From Laguncularia racemosa (Eukaryota; Streptophyta; Magnoliopsida; Myrtales; Combretaceae), in assembly GCA_037954665.1 (NCBI GenBank), contig JBBMOL010000116.1:1454807-1518806 (forward strand): a stretch of 64,000 nucleotides of DNA, read 5' to 3'. Shown here piece by piece: positions 23,585 through 34,768 of this stretch; the first letter of the stretch is position 1; each line of letters begins with the position of its first letter. Position numbers and translations under genes: made by a program. The notes beneath the pieces were generated by a model. The model saw only the letters and a list, made by a program, of their open reading frames with translations, searched no databases and had not been told where the DNA came from.

Positions 23585-23843
23585 TCTTAGTCAAGTACTT
23601 TGCAATTCAAAACACTGGATAGCACAAAAAACCTTTTCCAGTAATTAAAAATGGCAAAACTGTCAAATTTTCTATGTTCAGTCCAGTACTTTGCAATCCA
23701 AATGCTGGACAGCACAAAAATCCTTGTCCAGTACTAAACAAACCAAATGTGGTACAAAAATATTTTTTGTCTAGTCCTTATGGTAGAAGTAACAAAAATA
23801 TTCTACTACTTGTTCTATCCAATACCAGTAACCAAATGGTACC
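23585..23843 (+). repeat. Right terminal and subterminal repeats of the Harbinger element
   Basis: The end ...AACCAAATGGTACC is the imperfect inverse of the left end. CAGTACTTTGCAAT-type and GTCCAGTAC motifs recur at about 23597, 23681 and 23728. Confidence 0.7.
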
Positions 23844-23846
23844 TTA

Positions 23847-24206
23847 TGGTAGAAGGATATTGTGGTTAATCGGAGGAGAGATAGGGATGCTAAGATACGT
23901 ACTTGGTAGGAGATGAAATGGGTTATGAAGAAGAGGTTTATGCCAGAGCATCATAGACAAAAGCTATTCATGTGTCTCCAAACATTGAGATAGTGATATA
24001 AAATTATGGATGAGTATGTGTAGGAGTTTGAGACACTGATGAGTATGGCACAATTTGTATCCAGTCTAAAATATGAGATCGCTTGTATAGTAGAGTTGCA
24101 GTGGTATGATACCCTTGATGAGGCCATTCAGTTAGCTTTAAAAGTGGAGAGACATAGACGTTCTAAGCCTTACAAAGCAGTGAGTAACAGGTATAGATCC
24201 TTTATT
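23847..24206 (+). pseudogene. gag: gag, middle part of the host element, between the Harbinger and MULE insertions
   Basis: It continues the capsid frame of 17727-18251 (WWKDIV-type codons, MKWVMKKRFMPEHHR). The conserved chromovirus block YV-EFETLMSMAQFVSSLKYEIACIVELQ (here split by a TAG) is at about 24016-24103 and is followed by EAIQLALKVERH. Stops at about 23911, 23990 and 24020. It is cut at 24217 by the MULE. Confidence 0.75.
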
Positions 24207-24217
24207 AAACTATATGG

Positions 24218-24362
24218 GGGTAACATACTTAAATATTGTTTTTTTTAAAAAAAAAAAATTACGTAAATATTGTACCTGTAAAACATATTACAAAAATAGG
24301 TTACGAAGGTGTAGATCACGCATGCGACTTTAGTGTAAAGAAAAAAAAAAGGATGAAGGCAT
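24218..24362 (+). repeat. MULE left terminal inverted repeat
   Basis: About 145 bp. It pairs with the complement of 36708-36852: both share GGGTAACATACTTAAATATTG, GTAAAACATATTACAAAAATA and ACTTTAGTGT...GATGAAGGC, with several mismatches and poly-A length differences. Confidence 0.9.
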
Positions 24363-25391
24363 GGATACAACTCCCACCCATCTTGATCGTCCAATCTTTT
24401 ATTTGATATACACTATCATCATTGATTTATAACACGCAATAACAGTACGGAAACTTAAAAATATAAATATGAAATACACATAAGCACACAAATCACAAAA
24501 AATACCCACTAACTCAAATCTCATTTTTCCCTCGTTCACATGTGGGAAAGAGGAAGAAGGAGTGATTTTGCATAGGAAAGAAAGATTTGCCCAAATCTAA
24601 GTGTTTCTGAACAACTAATCTTAATTGTGGTGTGCTTTTTTTATTTTTCCAGAAAAGTTAATTTTTTTTATTTGTATTGAAGATTTTTTATTTGTATTTG
24701 TATTTGATGTAAGATTTTAGAAAAATATTAATATAATTGTATATTTTATAGAAAAGATTAGTCGAAAATTGTTAGATTATAATTTATTAAATACTATTTA
24801 TATAGACGTTATATGTATAACATGTAATATTAATTTTTGTATTAGAATGAGAATTGACTACTATAAAGAATGTGAAATATATAGAATATGGAATAATTGT
24901 TATAGTATTATACGAAAATTTTAAAAAATTTAGCGGAAAAATACAATTAAAAACTAATTTCGGGCAAATATTTGAAAGAAAATTTGTTTGAAAATAACTA
25001 GACAAAAATTGAAATTGAAATTGAAATTAAAATTAAAATGATAAATGATAGGTAATTTATTTTTTTATAAATATTATTCTGAATTATTTTTTTGTATAAA
25101 TATTTTCGAAAATTATAATAAAATTATCGTGATGAAAATTTGTAATATTTAGAATGTGAAATATTTTGTTGAGTGTTGTAAAATGGTACGGAAATGGTCG
25201 GAACTTATAGTAGCAAAAATGCTATTAAAAAGAAAATTTGATGAATTTTTAGGAAAAAATCATTTGCCAATAATGGGGAAAATTTTAAATATTTGAAATA
25301 TTATTGAAATTTAATTTTTTTCTTGAAATTTTGAGAATGTTATTCTTGGAAATTATCATATTTATGGAAAAACTTATAATTTATATATACT
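24363..25391. other. AT-rich MULE 5' interior, no gene seen
   Basis: No supported ORF. A short GAAATT hexamer repeat (about five copies) lies at 25009-25038. The rest is AT-rich low-information sequence before the transposase frame. Confidence 0.6.
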
Positions 25392-27045
25392 ATGGGTAGG
25401 GGAAAAATGATTGATTACGTGAAGTTGATGATCTATGCATTTGAAAATATTGTGGTCAGTAATTGGGGGCTGAAGTATGATAGGGATTCAATGAAGAAGT
25501 TGAAAATGAAGAAAAACGTTGGGTATAATGAATTTTTATATAGAATATGTCGCAGCGTCGGAGTTGATCTAATTGAAGTGGGGGTTAAGATAATATATAG
25601 GCATCCTATGTTCTATTAGGGCAATACATGTTATGCGTTGATGGCAATTAAAGATGATGAAGATGTTGAAAATTTTATTGAAACGGTTGAATCATACGAA
25701 GATTGTGGCATACAACAATTATTCATTAGAATTTTTTACGATTCGGGGAGACCCTCGATAAGGTAGACATTCGATACAAGCAATCAACTGTAGTCATCAC
25801 ATCACATTGCAGAAATGCAAGCAGAGTTGTTAGCATTTCAATCTTCAATTCCAACCCTAATGGAAGTGAACGATGAGGATAAAATAGATAGAGCAGTTAC
25901 TCCAGTGTTACGGCGACCAATGACACGACATCTATACATGGTTCATGTGGGAGCAGAGGTTGCAACTGACACCGATGGTGGAATGGGTATTGAGCAGGCG
26001 AGTAGCAATAACGAGGAGAGTTCCGATGAGGAAAATGAGGAGAGTGAGAATGAGGGAGATAAAGCAGTGGAAGAAGAGTCTCTAACCATACATACCTACC
26101 TGAGATAGCCAATATATTGAGCAGAGTAGGTTAAACCACCTATCATGCTAGTGGGAAATCCTATTCCATATTATAATTATGGGGGCAATAGTGGTTACGT
26201 TTATTTTGAGCAGGAGCAAACCGATATTTACAGTAGTTTGAGCAGTGGTGACGATTTTTATAAGGGCATGAGATTTAGGATGAAAGTAGATGTCATTCAA
26301 GCAATGAAGTCTTACGATGTGAAGAACCATTACAACTTCATTGTTGTAGAGTTCAACCCACTGCTGTGGTCTGTTTATTGTTTGAGAAGGGATGACGGTT
26401 GTAAATGGAGGCTTAAGGCCTAAAAGAAGAAATTGGAAGGCATGTTCGTGGTGACAAGATTCGAGGGTCCACACTCATGCAATAACCTATTGATCAGTCA
26501 AGATCACCTACAACAGGATTGCAATCTCCTTGCCAATCAATTTGTAAATGTTCTTAGAGAGAATCCTAATATAAAGGTAGCCGAGCTAACTTTTGTTGTC
26601 GAATAGGAATTTGGCTACAAGATCAATAGGAGATGAGTTTAGGAGGTAAAGAAGTAGGCCATCGAGCTTGTGTATGGGAATCGGGAGAAGTCTTATGATG
26701 AACTCCTAAAACTTCTCAATGCAATTGAAACTACGAATCCCAGAACATGAATAGATTGGGGGTGGATACAAAATTCCATGCTCCTATGCATATGCAGTGG
26801 CTGACATGCTCAGGTTTGATATGATGCATTCTATACCCGATTAGTATAGATGGACACATCAGGACCAAACATATACCATGCACTTCATGCCTATAGGGGA
26901 TGAGTTAGATTGGGTGCTAGTGTACTTCCCAAGACTCCACCTAAGGGGAGACCTCGTACGAAAGAAAGGAAAGCTAAAGTAAAATAGATCAAATCGCATG
27001 TGGAATTTGTGGAGAGGGGGGCATAATAGAAGAACATGCCCACAT
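25392..27045 (+). pseudogene. MuDR-type MULE transposase, catalytic core deleted
   Basis: One frame from about 25392 carries the N-terminal PB1-like region (EFLYRICRSVGVD), an acidic linker (EESSDEENEESENE, about 26010) and the MuDR domain (GMRFRMKVDVIQAMKSY, then GCKWRLKA, 26262-26420). The block before the DDE domain follows (IELVYGNREKSYDELLKLLNAI, 26657-26732). Sequence then jumps to a C-terminal part: YAYAVADMLRFD (about 26790), a basic Pro-rich stretch and a zinc knuckle (CGIC ... HNRRTCP, 26999-27045) with a G-run frameshift. The DDE catalytic domain and most of the SWIM finger are missing between about 26745 and 26775. At least nine stops. It cannot be active. Confidence 0.85.
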
Positions 27046-27935
27046 CGACACGATAATGGTAACTCACGAATACCACTATATATTCTATTACATTTGACAT
27101 TGCATTTATGATGCTAACATTAGCTTTTTCTCTTTTACAGCTTAAGTGAATCCTCTATTACTTCATCAATTCTTTTAAAGACATGGCAGAAGGGGGATGC
27201 TTCATATTCTATATATATACATGCAATCTTTTCATTTATTGCGAAGTTGTTTTGAATGTCAATTTTTTTGAGGCATTTCTTAAATTTTATTGAAATATTT
27301 GAAGACGTAACATTGTATATGTACACATTGAATGTGGATTTTACAGAATGCGTACTGATTTATTACAAATTGTAATTATACAAAAATTTCATCATTGCAG
27401 TACACCATATATGTATGCAAATAATTAAAAACCTATCTTCTACCCTTAGTGAAATGCTTAGTTAGCCAAGTGAAGGCATTGCTTAGCTTTGCATGTAGAG
27501 TTGGAGGAGATTCAGACTCTTGGGTGGCATGTTGGTGGGGAGAACTGTTGAACGCTCTTGGATGCATGGGACTCCACTAATGTGGCTAATTCGATGATTG
27601 ACCCTACTCCATAGGTTCCTTTTTAGGGCATTGCCTCCATAGAGCCAGTGGTGTTGGTACATAATCACTAATGGAATGTCGATGCGGTGTTTGATATTGG
27701 GTGAACATTGGCCCTAAGCTACGATGCACCATATTGGGATCAACATGTATCTGTTTGTCCTATTCGGGATTTTCCTCTACTTTACCATGGTTTTGAGGTT
27801 GACATTATCCCCTTATTTATCACTGCGTCAAAACCGGTTTAGCCTCCTCCTAGGGGTTTTGATGCCATGGTTACAAGTATAGTGTAACCCCTCTGTGGTG
27901 AAGTGATACGAAATCGGTTTTCTTGGATTCCTAAC
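27046..27935. other. MULE interior left of the nested chromovirus, unclassified
   Basis: 27120-27470 is AT-rich. 27480-27930 has higher complexity and could be a remnant of a cargo gene read on the minus strand (a 61-codon open stretch at 27483-27668), but no family motif is convincing. Confidence 0.4.
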
Positions 27936-28793
27936 TGATACGAACCATGCCAACGTGTGACGAAACCCAATACCAATACGTTCGGAATTCGCTACCTAAG
28001 ATGCCAAACACACTCAAGTGGAAACCACGACCCGTTGTCTATAAGCGAGACAAGAACCTTGGTATAATATGAAGATGCCACAATTGGGATGAAAGACCGA
28101 TTGATAATCGGGGTGAACGCCACAGAAGAAAAAATCTGATAAGTTCTAAATTAGTTCTTTAAAGAATTAAGAGAGGAATTCTCTCAAAAGTGTTTTTTTT
28201 AAACTTTAATGTTGTATGTTGTATGTTCTAAATGTTCTAAACCTTAGGAGCTTTATATTAGGGTTTACAATTTGTAACAATAAAGGCCCAAAACGACATC
28301 ACTTCAATAAGTGCGTAAAAATAACAAAACAAGACATGAAGGCCGGTGTCAGAGAGATACACGGCTATGTACTTTGGCCGTGTATAATTCTATGGAAATT
28401 CTTGACAACATACATGACCGTGTACTTCTAGTCGTGTATCTTTCTGTGGAAATTCTTGACACCATACACTACCGTGCCTTTGAACTGTGTATACGACCGT
28501 GTATGATTCTATGTAACCTCCAGACTCCTACATAGCCGTGCCTTGTAAAGACACGCCCTCTTCACCCCGTATCCGGTATGACTTGTACAAGAGCAAGTGC
28601 ATTCACATGGTTGTTTCAATCCTTTCCAACTTCATGATTGCTCCAATCCTTTCCGGCTTCGTGGACATCCTTTATCAACCCGTTAAGTGCTTCCTTGAAT
28701 TGTTTCGCTCGATTTCTTGTGATTGGTCCAGGTGGCACTTCAAGAGGATCCACATTCCATCTTCTAGCTTGGCTCCCATCATGGCTCTCATCA
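27936..28793 (-). repeat. 3' LTR of the chromovirus
   Basis: Reads TGATACGAACC...CTCATCA on the + strand and matches 33918-34768. It holds a cluster of TACACGGC/CCGTGTA motifs (28355-28545) upstream of a minus-strand TATA-like site near 28251. Confidence 0.9.
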
Positions 28794-28812
28794 TTCTACT
28801 CCTCTTGAAAAG
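28794..28812 (-). promoter_or_regulatory. Polypurine tract of the chromovirus
   Basis: On the minus strand TTTTCAAGAGGAGTAGAA ends directly at the 3' LTR. Confidence 0.6.
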
Positions 28813-29779
28813 GATTTGTCCTCAAATCATCGCTTGCATCAAAAGGAGTCAAATCAGTAATATTAAATGTAGCACTTACTTGATAATCACTAGGTAAATC
28901 TATTTTGTATGCATTATCATTAATGCGCTCAAGAATTTGAAATGGTCCATCGCCTCTAGGAAGTAGTGTAGATCAACGCTGCACAGGAAACCGCTCTTTA
29001 CGCATGTGAACCCAAACCCAGTCTCCAAGTTCAAAGACAGCTTGTCGACGACCCTTGTTGGCTTGTTTCACATACTGCTCTGTTCTTCACTCAATGTTTA
29101 GCCTTGCCTTCTCATGGATCTATTTAACAAATTCTGCTTTCTTCTTGCCATCTATATTAACATACTCAGAAATAGGCAAAGGTGATAAATCCAAAGGAGT
29201 TAGTGGATTAAAACCATACACAATTTCAAAAGGAGTAAACTTAGTAGCAGAATGCATTGTATGATTATAGGCAAATTCAACATGCGGCAAACAATCCTCC
29301 TAACTTTTAATGTTCTTCTTAATGACAGCCCTCAACAAAGTAGATAAAGTTCGATTTACTACCTAAGTTTGACCATCAGTCTGTGGATGACAAGTAGTAG
29401 AAAACAATAACTTAGTTCCTAACTTAGCCTATAAGGTCTTCCAGAAGTAGCTTAAGAACTTAGCATCTTTATCCGATACAATTGTTCTAGGCATACCATG
29501 TAATCTCACAACTTCCCTAAAGAACAAATTAGCAATATTGTAAGCATCATATGTTTTGTGACAAGGAATGAAATGTGCCATCTTAGAGAATCTATCCACA
29601 ACTATAAAAATAGAATCTCGACCATGTCCAGACTTAGGTAATCCTAACACAAAATCCATGGAAATATCTACCCAAGGCTCATGAGGAATGGGAAGTGGGG
29701 TATAAAGCCCTTGAGGTTGGACTCTAGATTTTGCTTGCTTACACGTAACACATCGCTCACAAATCCTCTTAACATCTCA
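28813..29779 (-). pseudogene. Integrase of the chromovirus, decayed
   Basis: It continues the pol frame after the stop at 29777. Core motifs in order on the minus strand: CERCVTCKQAKS, MDFVLGLPKSG (first Asp), VSDKDAKFLSYFW (second Asp) and HPQTDGQT, where the next codon is TAG in place of the expected catalytic Glu codon. Downstream are FELGDWVWVHMRKERFP and a GPF-type module (GDGPFQIL, about 28950) followed by FDASDDL near the polypurine tract. Several TAG/TAA codons, no frameshift noticed. I see no canonical chromodomain. Confidence 0.8.
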
Positions 29780-31807
29780 TTTCATGTGAGGCCAATAGAA
29801 GTGTTCCTGCAATACCCCTAAGGTTTTAGCTATTCCAAAATGTCCCATTAAACCTCCTTTATGAGACTCCCTCACTAGTAATTCCCTTAAAAAACAAATT
29901 GGAATGCATAGTCTACTCTCCCTAAACAAGAATCCTTCATATTTATAAAACTTACCATGACCACTCTTCTCACAATGCACATACTCCTCACAAAAATCTC
30001 GATCAGTAGCATACAATTCCTTAATGTGCTCAAAACCAAGCAGTCTAGAACTAAGAGTAGAGATAAGAGCATACCTTCTAGAAAGTGCATCAGCAATGAC
30101 ATTCTCTTTACCTTGCTTGTAGTGGATGACATAGGGAAATGTTTCAATGAACTCCACCCAACGAGCATGCCTTTTGTTTAGCTTATGTTGTCCCTTCAAG
30201 TACTTCAACGATTCATGGTCAGTGTGGATCACGAACTCTTTTGGCCAAAGATAGTATTGCCAAGTCTCCAGTGCTCGAACCAAAGCATATAACTCCTTGT
30301 CATAAGTAGGGTAGTTCAAGGTTGTCCCACTTAGCTTCTCGCTAAAGAATGCAATTAGTCTTCTCTCTTGCATGAGCACTGCTCCAATACCTAATCCTGA
30401 AGCATCACACTCAATTTCAAACGTTTTAGCAAAGTCAGGTAAAGCAAGTAATGGCACCTGAGTCAGCTTATTTTTAAGCGTCTGAAAGGCCTTCTCTTGT
30501 TGCTCTCCCCATTTGAACCCCACATTCTTCTTAATTACCTTAGTAAGTGGTGCTGCAATGGTACTGAAATCCTTCATAAATCTCCTGTAAAAACTCGCTA
30601 GTCCATGGAAACTCCGCACATTACTTACATTAGTTGGACTAGGCCATTCTTGGATCGCACGAATCTTTTCTTCATTAACCTGTATTCCCTGTGCACTAAC
30701 AACAAAACCAAGAAACACAAGTTTGTCTGTGCAAAAAGTGCACTTCTTGAGGTTAGCATATAATTGCTCCTTTCGAAGCACTTCTAAAACATCCCTCAAG
30801 TGAGATATATGGTCTTCCAAACTCTTGCTGTAAATGAGAATATCATCAAAATAGACAACCACAAATTTTCCAATAAAAGTCCTCAAAACATGGTTCATAA
30901 GTCTCATAAAAGTACTAGGTGCGTTAGTTAAACCGAAAGGCATTACTAACCACTCATACAATCCATATTTTGTTTTGAATGCGGTTTTCCATTCATCACC
31001 TTCTTTCATTCTAATTTGGTGATATCCACTTTTCAGATCAATTTTGGAAAAGACACTAGACCTATGTAACTCATTTAACATGTCATCTAAGCGAGGAATG
31101 GGATGACGATACTTTACCGTGATGTTGTTGATGGCGTGGTAGTCAACACACATTCTCCATGACCCATCCTTCTTAGGCACCAAAATCATAGGCACTGCGC
31201 ATGGGCTCATGCTTTCCCTCACGTACCCCTTCTCCATTAATTCATCGACCTGCCTTTGGAGTTCCTTTGTCTCCTCTGGATTGCTCCTATAAGCTGGCTT
31301 GTTTGGAATCGATGCTCCGGGTATAAGGTCAATTTGGTGCTCAATACCACAAATAGGTGGTAATCCCTTCGGAATCTCCTCAGGGAAGACATCTTCAAAG
31401 TCCTGCACAAGAGATGCAACCACACTAGGTAAAGAGTTAGATAGTTCGTTAGTAGTCAAACATGTTTCTTTAATAACCAGCAACAACATAGGTTGCTTCA
31501 TCACTAACGCTCTCCTCACTACACTCGCTCTTGCCACACAACTCTCCTTTTGCAAGGCTGCCCTCTCCTTTTCACTTACCACCAAAGTTGATCCCCCTTC
31601 AACTTGGCCTCTCACACTCTTTCCAGCCTTCCTCTCTTTTTCCTTTTGATCTTGACTTTTATATTTCTTTTCGTTCTCATTGTCTTTTGCTCTCTCACTC
31701 TCACTCTACTTTTCACTCACCTTATGTTTTGTAAAAGACTGTTGTAGCTGCAACTGGTCCTCAAACACCTGCTTGGTTGTTAACGGTTTAAGATTAAAGC
31801 TTTTCCC
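29780..31807 (-). pseudogene. Reverse transcriptase and RNase H of the chromovirus
   Basis: An open stretch of 612 codons (31615-29777) carries RT motifs RESMSPCAVPMILVPKKDG, FSKIDLKSGYHQIRM, WLVMPFGLTNAPSTFMRL and the catalytic YFDD (30842-30853), then RNase H motifs ECDASGLGIGAVL, TYDKELYALVRAL and HTDHESLKYL. Acidic catalytic positions look intact, so this is the best preserved enzyme in the window. It is in frame with gag and protease upstream; a Lys/Glu-rich linker with a stop joins protease to RT. Confidence 0.9.
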
Positions 31808-32212
31808 CTAGTGAACAAGCGTATACTTGTTAGAAAAGCCATCATGAACAACCTTCCTATCAAATTGCCATGGCTTCCCCAACAACACATGATATGCTTG
31901 CATTGACACTACATCACATAACACCTCATCCTCATACCTTCCAATGCGAAAACCAATCAATGCTTGCTTACTCACCTTAGTCTCTCCACTATCATTCAAC
32001 CACTGCAATTTATATGGACTAGGGTGTTTAACAGTTTTGAGCCCTAGCCTTTCAACAATAAAATTGCTCACTACATTGGTGTAACTTCCTCCATCAATGA
32101 TCAAGCTGCAAATATGATCTCCTAGATAACATCTAGTATGAAATATAATCTCTCTTTGCACCTCCTCTTCTTCCTTTACCTGCACATTCAACGCTTGCTT
32201 CACTACTGCCAC
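31808..32212 (-). pseudogene. Aspartic protease region of the chromovirus
   Basis: The motif LIIDGGSYTNVVS marks the active site; the D-G-G form in place of DSG or DTG is common in this group as far as I recall. HVLLGKPWQFDRKVVHDG is the second conserved block. A single TAA at 32213-32215 separates it from gag in the same frame, and a TAG at 31808 closes it. Confidence 0.8.
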
Positions 32213-33409
32213 TTACCTCCCTATTGCAGGCTCCTCATCATCACTAGCATCCTCTAATGGAGGCATATCATCTTCTTCACTATCCCCCTCAGTCTCATAC
32301 TCTCCATCATCACGCAAAATCATCACACGCCTATTTGGACATTGACTAGCAATATGGCCTCTACCTTGGCATTTAAAGCATCTAATGTCACGATTTCTAG
32401 AAGTAGAAGATTCAGGATTACCTTGATTACCAGGAGTAGAACCTGCTTGCCTCAGCTCCCCTTCTGGTTTGGTGGGTAAAGGCTTTTCTTCTTTCTTCCA
32501 TTGGTTGGTCTTCCAAGTGGATGAACCATTACCCTGTGGAAACCGTGCATTACTACTACCTTTCCTCTTATGCTGGTTCTCAACCTTTATAGCCATGTGA
32601 ACCATATCCTCAAATTCTACATAATGCTGCAATTCAACCACATTTTGGATTTCTCTATTCAACCCAGCAAGAAACCTAGCCATTGTAGCCTCTTTATCCT
32701 CCTCTACATTCGCCCTAATCATAGTGACTTCCATCTCCTTGAAATACTCATCTACACTTCGGCTTTCCTGCCTCAGAGTTTGCAACTTGTTGTGCAATTC
32801 GCGATAGTAATACGCAGGCACAAACCGCTTCCTCATCACTCTTTTCATCTCTTTCCAAGACTCAATAGGTGGCTCGCCACTCCTTCTCCTATTCAACATT
32901 AGTTGATCCCACCACACTATAGCATAATCCAAAAACTCAATGGCAACAAATTTTACTTTCTTTCTCCCACGATAGTTGTGACAATCAAACACCATCTCTA
33001 CCTTCTTCTCCCACTCTAAATACGCCTCGGGATCATTCTTCCCTTGGAAAGGAGGAATCTTCATCTTTATGCTACTCAATTGATCATCCTCTTTATTCCT
33101 ATCTCCTCTATCTTCCCAATCCCTAGTTCCTCTATTCCGACCACTATATCCTCTATAACTCCCGACAGAAGGCTCATCAAAGTCATCATCCGACATTTCA
33201 TCTCCACCCCTCGGTACTCTCCTAGAACGACTCTCCCTCTTACGCCCTTGGAATACATTTGTGGATTGCTCTAGTCTTTGCTCTACCGTCTCATGAATTT
33301 GTTCCATTCCCTCTTGGAACATCCTCTTCATCTCACCCCTCAACGCCTCAATTACTAACCTAACATCAAACCTTCCCCTCTCACCTTCAGGAGAATGTTG
33401 TCTCGACAT
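32213..33409 (-). CDS. gag: gag of the chromovirus, open reading frame preserved
   Basis: ATG 33409 (MSRQHSPEGERG) opens about 398 codons to TAA 32213. I prefer this start to the further upstream ATG at 33487 because the extra 26 residues are hydrophobic leader-like and lie in the 5' untranslated region. An Arg-rich region is followed by capsid motifs (IPPFQGKNDPEAYLEWEKK, VDEYFKEMEVTMIRANV, EATMARFLAGLNREI), a Ser/Gly linker, an intact CCHC zinc knuckle (CFKCQGRGHIASQC) and an acidic tail (EGDSEEDD). No internal stop. Confidence 0.85.
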   Translation of the reverse strand: MSRQHSPEGERGRFDVRLVIEALRGEMKRMFQEGMEQIHETVEQRLEQSTNVFQGRKRESRSRRVPRGGDEMSDDDFDEPSVGSYRGYSGRNRGTRDWEDRGDRNKEDDQLSSIKMKIPPFQGKNDPEAYLEWEKKVEMVFDCHNYRGRKKVKFVAIEFLDYAIVWWDQLMLNRRRSGEPPIESWKEMKRVMRKRFVPAYYYRELHNKLQTLRQESRSVDEYFKEMEVTMIRANVEEDKEATMARFLAGLNREIQNVVELQHYVEFEDMVHMAIKVENQHKRKGSSNARFPQGNGSSTWKTNQWKKEEKPLPTKPEGELRQAGSTPGNQGNPESSTSRNRDIRCFKCQGRGHIASQCPNRRVMILRDDGEYETEGDSEEDDMPPLEDASDDEEPAIGR

Positions 33410-33900
33410 TGTCCCTATAAAAAAGATTAGTACTAACACAAATATATATAAAATTAACCTCACGATACACTCCCTTACGTGTTTCACTCAAATGATGATA
33501 TCACACAGTCACTCGTGTATTCTCACAAACAATGATGATATCAACTCGCTAATTTCCTCTTCTTAATTCTCTTGGAACTAACCCGAACTACACCAATTTC
33601 CTTCCGTAGAATTCAAAACAACTCTAAGGTTCGTAAATTTTCCTCTATTTTTCTATCCGAATTTTTTTTTGTCTCTGTTTTGCTTTGATCACGTTTCTCT
33701 TGTCTTTCTTTTCTTTCTCTTCTTTTTTTTTTTTGTCGTGATTTTTACTCTTTTTTTTTTTGTAACAATCGCCTAGTCAATATTACACTATCGAAAGACA
33801 ATCAATACTACGAAATTGAATACGATGATTGATATGAACGATTGGAGTTAGGGTTTTTGATATTACCTTCCTCAACCGAACTTGATGTTTTGACAAACCT

Positions 33901-33916
33901 AAGCTCTGATACCAAA
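33901..33916 (-). promoter_or_regulatory. Primer-binding site of the chromovirus
   Basis: On the minus strand TTTGGTATCAGAGCTT starts one or two bases after the 5' LTR, the initiator-tRNA-Met type. Confidence 0.85.
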
Positions 33917-33917
33917 C

Positions 33918-34768
33918 TGATACGAACCACGCCAACCCATGACGAAACCCAATACCAATACGTTCGGAAATTTGTTACCTACGATGCCAAACACCTAAAG
34001 TGGAAACCGCGACCCGTTGTTTATAAGCGAGACAAGAACCTTGGTATAATGTGAAGACGCCACAATCGAGATGAAAGACCGATTGATAAGTCAGGATGAA
34101 CGCCACGGAAATCAATCCGATAAGTTCAAATTAGTTCTTAAAGAACCAAGAGAGGTGCCTCTCAAAAGTGTTTAATGTTCAAAGATGTAAATTCTATGTT
34201 GTTCTAAACCCTAGGAGCTTTTATACTAGGGTTACAATTCGTGAAAACACAAGTCCAAAACGACGTAGCTTAGATAAGTTGCGTAAAAACATGAAAACAG
34301 AATAAGCTGGCCGGTAGGGGATACACGGCCGTGTACACGACCGTGTACTTTGGCCGTGTACTTTTCTGTGCACATTCCGGTCACATACACGACCGTGTAC
34401 TTCTGGTCGTGTATCTTTCTGTGGATTTTCTTGTCTCCATACACGGCCGTGCCTTTTAGCCGTGTATCTAGCCATGTATGATTCTATGCAATCTTGGAAT
34501 TCCTATACGGCCGTGCCTTGAAAATACATGCCCTCTTCAACCCGTGTCCGGTGTGACTTATATAAAAGCAAGGGTCTTCCCATGGTTGTTCCAATCCATT
34601 CCAACTTCATGATTGCTCCAATCCTTTCCGGCTTCATGGACAACCTTTATCAACCCGTTAAGTGCTTCCTTGAATCGTTTCGCTCGATTTCTTGTGATCG
34701 GTCCAGGCGGCACTTCAAGAGGATCCACATTTCTTCTTCCGACTTGGCTCTTATCATGGATCTCATCA
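33918..34768 (-). repeat. 5' LTR of the chromovirus
   Basis: 851 bp, TG...CA ends. A minus-strand TATA box (TATAAAAG, 34218-34225) has the palindromic cluster 34318-34515 directly upstream (to its right). An open minus-strand stretch (VPPGPITRNRAKRFKEAL, about 34660-34720) is the LTR copy of the pol tail. Confidence 0.9.
34318..34515. repeat. TACACG/CGTGTA palindromic cluster in the chromovirus U3
   Basis: ATACACGGCCGTGTACACGACCGTGTACTT and further TACACGACCGTGTA copies recur with CTTTTCTGTG-type spacers. It is degenerate in the other LTR (28355-28545). The core is a perfect palindrome, TACACGGCCGTGTA. Confidence 0.85.

Larger units (their letters stand above)
18255..23843 (+). mobile_element. 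PIF/Harbinger DNA transposon, 5.6 kb, with captured host gene
   Basis: The element sits between two TTA copies (18252-18254 and 23844-23846), the PIF/Harbinger target duplication; the gag frame reads on when it is removed. The ends are imperfect inverted repeats (AGTAGCGTTTGGTT against complement GGTACCATTTGGTT). Inside are a Harbinger-type transposase (about 20640-21862) and a Myb/SANT-like accessory gene (22116-23046), both + strand. An extra ORF, a decayed trihelix factor (18889-20238), precedes them. Subterminal GTACTGGAC/GTCCAGTAC motifs are repeated near both ends. Confidence 0.9.
27936..34768 (-). mobile_element. Ty3/gypsy chromovirus, probably CRM lineage, minus strand
   Basis: LTRs of 858 bp (27936-28793, 3' LTR) and 851 bp (33918-34768, 5' LTR) have TG...CA ends and flank an initiator-Met primer site, a gag-pol frame and a polypurine tract. 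RT and RNase H motifs (GIEHQIDLIPGA, FVVVYFDDILIYS, RRYALISTLSSRLLGFEHI) and a coding tail that runs into the LTR suggest CRM; I hold the lineage at about even odds against other chromoviruses. The flanks (CTAAC left, CATTT right) do not match, so no target duplication is visible. Confidence 0.85.
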
